Part shown: positions 44,053 through 51,700 of the stretch, one piece after another
Position numbering within the stretch: position 1 is the first letter of the stretch
Layout: each line of letters starts with the position of its first letter
Source: Leifsonia shinshuensis
GTDB taxonomy: Bacteria > Actinomycetota > Actinomycetes > Actinomycetales > Microbacteriaceae
Assembly (NCBI RefSeq): GCF_022606355.1
Contig: NZ_JAHHZQ010000001.1
Coordinates: forward strand, 434,001-498,000
Direction: 5' to 3'
DNA: 64,000 bases
The notes under the pieces: model-generated
What the model was told of the DNA's origin: nothing
The model's input: the letters and a program-made list of their open reading frames with translations, nothing else
The model's database searches: none
Translations under genes and position numbers: made by a program

Positions 44053-46361
44053 CGCCTGTTCGTCCTCTCTCGCGTCCTTCCACGGTAGCCGAGCGATCGC
44101 AGAGACACGGCCGCCAGCAGCCGCTTCCACCGCGTGTCGCGGCGATCCAGCTGTGCACGCAGCTCGTCGACCGCCTTCCACACCGTCTCCGCCTCGGCCC
44201 GAGTCGGAGCGAACGGGCTGAACACCGCGCGGTCGGCCACTTTGGCGAGCGCCGCAGCCCTCGTACCGCCGATGGTCGACGCGAACTCCACCCGGGTCGC
44301 GGCGGGCGGCGGATCGTACCCGTGGTCGACGGCCGCATCGGCGAACTCGCGCCACCCGCCGACGATCCGGTCGGCAGCCGACGCCGCCGACCGCCGGAGG
44401 GAGCGCCGCCGCCATTTGGCTGCGATGACCGCCAGGAACGGCGCCGCGAGCAGGGCCAGCACCAGCAGGGTCCAGCCGATGGCGGTGAGGACGGCCAGGA
44501 GGGTCTCCAGGACGGGATCGGGCGTGTGCTGCGGCGTGTTGTCGACCTGGGCCTGCGGCGGCTCCTCGTTCTGCTGAGGGCTGTCGTCGATGGGCGGCTG
44601 CACATTGGTCTGCGGCCGGGAGATCTCGGTCGGCTGCTCCGGCTGCTTCGGCGGCACCGGCCGGACCGGAGGGGTCGGGTCGACCGTCACCCAGCCGGAG
44701 GTGGTCTGCACCTCCATCCAGGCCGAGACATCGGCGCCGAGGAACGTGACAGGCCCGGCCCCCGTGTCCGCGGGAGCGACGAAGCCCATGACGACCCGGG
44801 CGGGGAATCCGAGCTGCCGCGCCATCAGCGCGGCCGTCACGGCGTACTGCTCCTGGTCGCCGAGCATCGGGACGTTCGTCAGCAGCTCGGTGATCCGATC
44901 GGCGCCGTGCCCCGAACGGCTGGCCGGCTCGTTCGGGCCGACTCCGTGGCTGAGGTAGCCGTCGGTCGCGAGGCCCTGGAGCGCGGCCGCCAGCTTGGCG
45001 CCGGCGCCAGAGACGCCCGAGGTGTACTTCTGCAGGGTCGACTGCAGTTCGTCGGGGATCACGGCCGGCCGGGGCACGGTGTCGGAGCCGGGCTCGACCT
45101 TCGTCAGCTGACTCGCCGAGAGCTTCGGCGGAGTGACGGAGTCCGCCACGTACACGTCACCGTCGCGTAGGGCGGACATGACGGCACCGGTTCCGGTGAC
45201 GTCGTTGTAGAAGTAGGCACCGGAGAGCGTCGAACCGCGGCTCCCGAGGAACTGGATCTGCTCGAGCTGTCCCGTTCCCGGCACCCACGGACCTCGGTAG
45301 CCGCGCACGGTGACGGTCAGCTGCGTCTGCGTACCCTTCGTGCCCGCCTGGTCGAGCCGGTAGGGCAGGCGGGCGAACGCGCCCGAGGCGCTCGTGGCGG
45401 CCGCGCTCCCCACCGAGTAGGTCACTCCGTCGTAGGTGTCGAGCGTGGCGATCCGGATGCGCCGGTCCGCCGGTAGCCCCGAGACACTGAGCATCGGCTT
45501 CGACGAGGCGCCAGGCTCGAAGTACGACCGGAAGCCGCTGAGCGGGCTGGGGAACGCCCGCGGGTCGAACGGCTGCTCGACCGCCGTCCGCACCACCTGC
45601 CGGTCGTTCGCCGGTGGCACCAGGGCGGTGGCCCCGATCCCGACGACGGCGGCGCCTGCGAGCATCACCGCGGCCCCGGTCGCCGTCAGCACAGCCGTCG
45701 AACCGCGCTCCCTGCGCGTCTCGACGGTGAGGCCGCTCTGCTCGCGCAGCGTGCGCACCGCAGCCGTCCGCCGACGCAGTCGCAGCCGGATGTTCCAGAC
45801 CAGCAGCAGCGCGAACAGCCCGAGGACGAGCCAGAGCGGCGCGCTCGCGATCGCCGAGCCCAAGGCGATCCCGGCGACGAGGACGACCACGGGTGGGATG
45901 CCCGCCAGCTCGGGGAGGGAGGAGCGGAGTGCGGTCGTCGTGGTGATCACACTCGCCAGCAGAACGAGGATGAACGCGGGGACGAGGAGCGCCTGATAGG
46001 AACCGACCGGGACCGAGATGGTGACCAGCTGCTTCCACGACGACCACGTGCCCTGGACGAGATCGACGAAGCCCTGCGGCGTCGGCAGCAACCCGCCGGC
46101 CGTCGCCTCCCCCGGGATCGCGAGCTGGACGCCCGTGCCCAGATACACCACGACGATCAAGCCGCCGACCACGATACTGGGCCAGCGGAAGACCGCCCCG
46201 AGCACGGCGATCGCCGACCCGAGCGCGATCGTGACCACGAACATCGTGACGAACGCCGTCGACTGGTAGACGGGCCAGAACGACCACGCCGCCAGCGCGA
46301 GCGCCGCCACCGCGAATCCGACATCCGCGGCGGCCGAACGCCAGGGCAGCCGCCCGATCAC
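44049..46361 (-). CDS. Transglutaminase-like membrane protein (TgpA type), catalytic residues replaced
   Basis: 770 residues. Five to six N-terminal membrane segments (residues 1-190) precede a long extracytoplasmic part with the transglutaminase-like core at about 495-565. A Pro/Gln-rich linker and one more helix (about 623-650) follow, then a cytoplasmic tail. In the core, the family's GDCE is GDQEQY (Gln503 where Cys is expected). The His of DAHAW is Ser546 (DVSAW); Asp561 (DPTPP) remains. It is therefore predicted to be non-catalytic. GTG start overlaps the DUF58 stop; such proteins accompany MoxR and DUF58 in many bacteria. Confidence 0.88.
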   Translation of the reverse strand: MIGRLPWRSAAADVGFAVAALALAAWSFWPVYQSTAFVTMFVVTIALGSAIAVLGAVFRWPSIVVGGLIVVVYLGTGVQLAIPGEATAGGLLPTPQGFVDLVQGTWSSWKQLVTISVPVGSYQALLVPAFILVLLASVITTTTALRSSLPELAGIPPVVVLVAGIALGSAIASAPLWLVLGLFALLLVWNIRLRLRRRTAAVRTLREQSGLTVETRRERGSTAVLTATGAAVMLAGAAVVGIGATALVPPANDRQVVRTAVEQPFDPRAFPSPLSGFRSYFEPGASSKPMLSVSGLPADRRIRIATLDTYDGVTYSVGSAAATSASGAFARLPYRLDQAGTKGTQTQLTVTVRGYRGPWVPGTGQLEQIQFLGSRGSTLSGAYFYNDVTGTGAVMSALRDGDVYVADSVTPPKLSASQLTKVEPGSDTVPRPAVIPDELQSTLQKYTSGVSGAGAKLAAALQGLATDGYLSHGVGPNEPASRSGHGADRITELLTNVPMLGDQEQYAVTAALMARQLGFPARVVMGFVAPADTGAGPVTFLGADVSAWMEVQTTSGWVTVDPTPPVRPVPPKQPEQPTEISRPQTNVQPPIDDSPQQNEEPPQAQVDNTPQHTPDPVLETLLAVLTAIGWTLLVLALLAAPFLAVIAAKWRRRSLRRSAASAADRIVGGWREFADAAVDHGYDPPPAATRVEFASTIGGTRAAALAKVADRAVFSPFAPTRAEAETVWKAVDELRAQLDRRDTRWKRLLAAVSLRSLGYRGRTRERTNRR

Positions 46362-47701
46362 GTCGCGAGCCGTTTCGCGAGGCTGCGCTGGAGGTCCTCC
46401 AGGTAGCCGATGGTCAGCACGCTGAGGTCGGCGACCCGGCGCAGTGTGGGAACAGCGCCCTCGTCGCAGACGATGGCCAGCACGTCCACGCCGAGCGGGA
46501 AGTGCGCTGCTGCCGAGCGCAGCTGGGTCGCGGTGACCGTCGACCCGCAGACCAGGAAGACGATCGATGTTCCCGCGGCGTCATCGCTCGCGACCTGAGC
46601 GAGCTCAGGCAGCCGGAGGGCCGACTCCGCCGTCTCGACACCGGCCAGGTCGTCGAGCAGCCGGCCACGGCCCACCGTGCTCAGCCGGCGGGCACTGAAC
46701 ACCACGCGTTTGGCGAACTCGGGCGTCTCTGCGCTCGCGACCACCGAGACCGTGCGCGAGTCCAGCATCGCCCGCACGCCCAGGGAGCCCGTCGCGCTCA
46801 CGGCCAGCTCGAACTCCTCGTCGGAGGCGTAGTCGGCCGCGGAGAGGCTGAGCGCAACAAGGAGGTGGCTGCGCCGGGTCTCCTCGAACTGGCGCACCAT
46901 GTAGCTGCCGGTCTTCGCCGTGCTCTTCCAGTGGATGTTCCTGCGTTCGTCTCCTGGCATGTACTCGCGGAGCGCGTGGAACGCGACGTCGCTCTGCGTC
47001 AGGTCGCGCGTGGGCGCGCCCTCCAGGTCGCGCACGAATCCGGTGCTCATGCTCGGGATCGCGATGATGCGCGGATGCACGAACAGGTCGAGCGAGTCGG
47101 CCCACACCATCTCCCGGCGCAGCAGCCCGATCGGGTCGGCGCGAACGGTCCGCACCGGGCCGATCGGGACGATGCCGCGCCTGCTGGTCGGCACGACGAA
47201 GACGTCGGAATGCTCCTCGCCGCTCAGCAGCGCCGGCACGGCGAACTCGGCGAGGCCGGCGCCGACCGGAACCTCCACCCGTACGCCGGGCAGGCGGCGC
47301 CGTGCCGGGTTGCGGACGGTAACCTCCCCCGGTGCGCGGTCGCCGACGACGACGCGGTTGGTGGGCAGCGTGAGCCCGACGTCGTAGGCGATGCGGCCGA
47401 CCAGATAGAGCGAGGCGATCAGGAGCAGGGCGGCGGCCGCCCAGCCCGTCACCACCGCCTCCGTCCAGCCCAGGACGTAGCCGGCGACGAGTGCCAGAGC
47501 CGTCACCGCTGTCATCGACCAGCCGAGCGGCGTGATCACCGCCCCGAGCACGCGCGCGGCCGACGCCACGGTCTTGCCGAAAGCCGCGCTCGTGCGGACG
47601 ACCCAGACGATCGCGTCCGCGAGCAACCCGTCACGCTCGCCGACGATGCGGGCGCGCGCGTTGGTGAGCTCGACCTGGGTGCGGGTGACGGTGCTGGTCA
47701 C
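46358..47701 (-). CDS. DUF58-domain protein
   Basis: 447 residues. Two adjacent membrane helices (about 50-95) are followed by a beta-rich region, then the DUF58 signature YMPGDERRNIHWKSTAKTG with a von Willebrand-A-like C-terminal half. DUF58 proteins are standard partners of MoxR AAA+ ATPases in envelope assembly or maturation. GTG start overlaps the moxR stop by 4 nt, and its stop overlaps the next gene by 4 nt. Confidence 0.92.
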   Translation of the reverse strand: MTSTVTRTQVELTNARARIVGERDGLLADAIVWVVRTSAAFGKTVASAARVLGAVITPLGWSMTAVTALALVAGYVLGWTEAVVTGWAAAALLLIASLYLVGRIAYDVGLTLPTNRVVVGDRAPGEVTVRNPARRRLPGVRVEVPVGAGLAEFAVPALLSGEEHSDVFVVPTSRRGIVPIGPVRTVRADPIGLLRREMVWADSLDLFVHPRIIAIPSMSTGFVRDLEGAPTRDLTQSDVAFHALREYMPGDERRNIHWKSTAKTGSYMVRQFEETRRSHLLVALSLSAADYASDEEFELAVSATGSLGVRAMLDSRTVSVVASAETPEFAKRVVFSARRLSTVGRGRLLDDLAGVETAESALRLPELAQVASDDAAGTSIVFLVCGSTVTATQLRSAAAHFPLGVDVLAIVCDEGAVPTLRRVADLSVLTIGYLEDLQRSLAKRLAT

Positions 47702-48669
47702 ACGGCGGCCCGATCGCTCGGCGGCGGCACCTCGATCAGCAGCTGACCGACGACGCTGGAGGCCGTGACGCCCTCGAACTCGGCCTCGGGATCGAGCACG
47801 AGTCGGTGCGCGAGCACCGGCTCCGCCAGCGCTTTCACGTCGTCGGGCGTCACGTAGTAACGGCCGGTGGACGCGGCGAGGGTCTTGGCTGCGCGCACGA
47901 GCGCGAGCGCGCCGCGCACGCTGACGCCGAGTCGGATCTCGTCGGCCGTCCGGCTGGCGTCGACCAGCCGGGAGACGTAGTCGTTGATCGACGGGTCCAC
48001 GTGGACGCCACGCGCCATATCGGCCATCTCGATGACGGTCTCCGCCGAGATCACCTCCGGCACGACGATCTCGTGCGCGCGGCGCTCCGCCCCCTCGAGG
48101 ATGCGCAGGGTCGCCTCGTGGTCCGGGTAGCCGATCGACGCCTTCATCAGGAAGCGGTCGAGCTGCGCCTCCGGCAGCCGGTAAGTCCCCGCCTGCTCGA
48201 TCGGGTTCTGGGTGGCGATCACCATGAACGGCTCACCGACGGGATGACGCACTCCGTCTACGGTGACCTGCTGCTCCTCCATGACCTCCAGCAGGGCCGA
48301 CTGGGTCTTGGGCGAGGCGCGGTTGATCTCGTCGGCCAGCACGATGTTGGCGAACACGGGCCCGCGGTGGAACTCGAAGGCGCCCGTCCGCTGGTCGTAG
48401 ATGTTGACGCCGGTGATGTCGCCCGGAAGCAGGTCGGGAGTGAACTGGACCCGGTTGGTCGTGCCCCGCACGCTCTCGGCCATGGCCCGCGCCAACGACG
48501 TCTTGCCGGTGCCGGGGAAGTCCTCGAGGAGCAGATGGCCCTCGCTCAGCAGGGCGGTGAGCGCCAGCCGGATGACATGGGACTTGCCGAGGAGGACACG
48601 GTCGATGTTCTGCACGAGGCGGTCGAACACGCCCGAGAACCAGCCGGCCTGCTCGGGGGTCATCGTCAT
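47698..48669 (-). CDS. MoxR-family AAA+ ATPase
   Basis: 323 residues: Walker A EDFPGTGKTSLARAMA, Walker B NIVLADEINRASPKTQSALL, sensor 1 FMVIATQNPIEQAGTYRLPE, and arginine-finger segment LPEAQLDRFLM. MoxR proteins act as chaperone-like ATPases that load or activate metal- or VWA-containing partners. ATG 48669 has a GAGAGAGG ribosome site 7 nt upstream. An in-frame ATG at 48747 overlaps the giant gene's stop (ATGA) and would add 26 residues; given the coupling seen elsewhere in this operon it remains possible. Confidence 0.93.
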   Translation of the reverse strand: MTMTPEQAGWFSGVFDRLVQNIDRVLLGKSHVIRLALTALLSEGHLLLEDFPGTGKTSLARAMAESVRGTTNRVQFTPDLLPGDITGVNIYDQRTGAFEFHRGPVFANIVLADEINRASPKTQSALLEVMEEQQVTVDGVRHPVGEPFMVIATQNPIEQAGTYRLPEAQLDRFLMKASIGYPDHEATLRILEGAERRAHEIVVPEVISAETVIEMADMARGVHVDPSINDYVSRLVDASRTADEIRLGVSVRGALALVRAAKTLAASTGRYYVTPDDVKALAEPVLAHRLVLDPEAEFEGVTASSVVGQLLIEVPPPSDRAAV

Positions 48670-48743
48670 GCTGTGGCCTCTCTCGGGGTGCGTGAGCAGC
48701 GCCGCGTTCGCGCGCGCGCCGTCCTCAGTATGCCGGTCCTCGC

Positions 48744-51700
48744 TCATGGCATGCCTGAGGCCGGATACGACGTCGAGTACGTGTCGCTCCCGACGCGCAC
48801 CGTGACGGTGAGCGACGGGTTCACGGCGCCGGGCGACGCCTGGCAGGTCGCGGTCTGCCCGACCGGCGGCATCGGCGCCTCCGGTCCGTTGCCGCAGCTG
48901 TAGGTGACGAGGGTGTAGCCCGAGCCGGTCGGCCAGCTCGTCCAGCTGAAGGTGCTCGTCGTCGCGTCGTAACGTGCGCCGCCGATCGCGGTGCTCACGG
49001 CCACGCCCATCCGCGTGCTGTAGTTCTGCGGCGAACAGAGCTGGGAGCCGTCGGGGTAGGTCTCGCAGATGCTGGTGATGCTGAGAGTCAGCCCGGTGCC
49101 GTAATGTGCTCCGTTGCCGCCCGAGACCATGCCGCTCGTGCCGGACAGCTGGCCGTTCTCCACCACCCCGTTGTCGCCGATGAGCTGGTAGTTGACGATC
49201 GGGCTCGAGCCGCTGCCGTTCTGGTAGTCGACGGCGGCCTGGAAGTCCCAGGTGCTCGCGAGGTTCTGCGCCGGCCCGGTGATCTTCACGCTGCGCACCG
49301 GCCCCGGCTGCAGGCGCTGCGTCGCCGAGACGACGGCGCTCGCCGTGCAGCCCTGGCCGTTGTAGGCGTAGACGACGAAGTTGTAGGTCTGGTTCGCGCT
49401 GAGCCCGGTGAAGGTCGCGCTGCCGCCCTGGACCTGCTGGAAGGTCGACGAGGTCGGATCCACATGGAGGACGGGATTCCCCGTCTCGACACCCGTCACA
49501 CTGCATCCCGGTTGGGCACCGCCCTGGAACACGCCGGCGTAGTACGCGATGACGGCCTTGCCGTTCGGGGTGAACACGTTCGGCCAGGAGAGGACGGCGC
49601 TCGACCCGTCGCCGGTGTTCGGGTTCGCTGCCGGCGCGATGCCGGTCAGCAGCGGAGCTCCCGCCGGCACGCCGCTTCCCGACGTCTGGTTCCACGTCGT
49701 GCGGCCCTGGTAGAAGTCGTTCCGGCTCGCGATGCTGAAGCCGATGGCCACACCGTTCGCGATGGAGGCGTCGACCACGTTGAGCGCGTAGCTCCCGCTG
49801 TCGCCCGGAGACACCTGAAGGGCGTTCGTGATCCCGCCGACCGTCACCACGTACGAGCTGATCGGGCTGGCCCCCGGAGCGTCGGCCGGGCGGTTCCAGG
49901 TGATCCGGAGTCCGTTGTTCAGCGGCGTGTAGTTCACGTTCGCCGGAGCGTTCGGCACCACGTCCGACCAGACCGGCTCCACATAGCTGGTCGGGTCGGA
50001 CAGGCCGAGGGCGTTGCGGGCGCGCACAGCGAGGGTCACAGCGTTCCCCCTGCCGTTGCCGGGCGTCGTGATCGCGCACACCGTGGTGCTGCACTGCGTC
50101 GTGCCAAGCACGGCGCCGGAGGCCGCGCTGCTCATCGTGACCTCGAAACCGGTGATGGGCGAGTTGTTGAACGCCCCCGGCGTCCAGCTGAGCGTCAGGC
50201 TTCGGTCGCCGATCGCCGAGATCTGCACGTTCGAAACGGGGGCCGGGCGGTCTTGGACCGACACCGTCACCGTGCCCCAGGTGTAGCGATCGGGATCGTC
50301 GGTGGCGTCGGCGACCTCGTACTGCAGGGTGGTGTCGACCGGAGCCGCCGTGTTCGAGACGGAGATCTGCAGCACCGAGTTGTCGGAGCTCGGAGTGATC
50401 GCGACGCCGTCGGGGAGGGCTCCGCCGAGACCGCGGACGGCCAGGACACGCAGCGGCTTGTTCGGGAACGGGTTGGTCGCGGTGTCGTTGGCGAGAACGT
50501 CGACGGTCGTCGTCTGTCCGCGCGGAGCGATGACGCGGTCGGGCTGCGGGCTCGCCAGCGGGCGCGTCGACGGCACGATGTTGAGGTCGATGCGGCCGGC
50601 CTGGCCCGCGTTCACCGCGTCCTTGACGCCGATGGAGATCGAGGGGGTGCTCCCCTTCTGGACGCCTGCTCCGACCGAGATCGTGAGCTTCTGGCCCGAG
50701 AGCGACAGCGAGACGCCGTCCGGTCGCGGGTTCTGGATCGAGTACTGGAGCTCGGACTGGTCTTTCGCATACGGGTAGCTCGTGAGCTTGGTGAGATCGA
50801 CCGTCTTCGACTGGCCCGGCTCGAAGTCGATCAGCGCCCCGGTGAAGACGGGAGGCTGATTCTCGCGAGGGGTGACGTCGATCGGCAGCACGATCGTGGC
50901 GACGTTGCCGTTCGGGTCGTTCGCGCTGCTGCCGTCTGTCACCTGGAACGAGATGCTCGCCGGGCCGAAGTAGCGGCTGGACGACGTGTACTGCAGGGTG
51001 TCGGAGGCGACCACCAGGTCGTCGCCGTTGGCGTGGGTCGCGCGGACCGTCGCGGCGTCCGTCAGCCTCACCTTGCGGCCGCCGACGGCGACGATGTAGT
51101 CGTTCAGGTGGATCGTCAGCGTCTTCTCGCTGACCACCGTGAGCTTGGGGGCACCCCGTTTGAGCTGGGGCAGCGCGTCGTCGTAACCGGGGAGCCGTAC
51201 GAACCCGTAGGCGGCGTACGACTCGTCGTCCGGGTTGGCGACCTTGAACGGGATGATCTGGCTCTTCGCGGTGATCGCTACGCGGATGCGCTTGTCCGGG
51301 GTCACCTGGGCGGTGTTCCCGTACCCCGGCACGATCGAGAGCTTGAGGGAGGAGACCGGGCCGTCGGCGAAGAACACGTTCGACAGCGCGCTCACGTCGA
51401 CGGTGTCGCGTCCCAGGATGTCGGAGAGCCCGAGCACGGTGTCGGTCACCACCGGACGCGCTGGCGGTGCGTTCTTGTCGACCGTCACGCGGAGGAACGC
51501 CTGGCTGGTGCCGCCCCGTTCGTTCTGGATCGTGTAGAGGAAGCCGTAGGCGCCCTCCTGCTGCGGCGCCGTCACCACCACGATGTCGCCCTGGATCTTG
51601 GCCTTCGCCTTGCCGTCGAGCGACGTGACCGCCGTGACGCTCAGCGGGCTGCCGTCCGGATCCGAGTCGTTCGCGAGCACCTGGACGCTGAGGGTCCGTC

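Noticed and set aside
48670-48747. Alternative moxR start at 48747 overlapping the previous stop (ATGA)
   Set aside because: Not excluded, but the ATG at 48669 has a strong ribosome site at proper spacing and the added 26 residues look unconserved in type.
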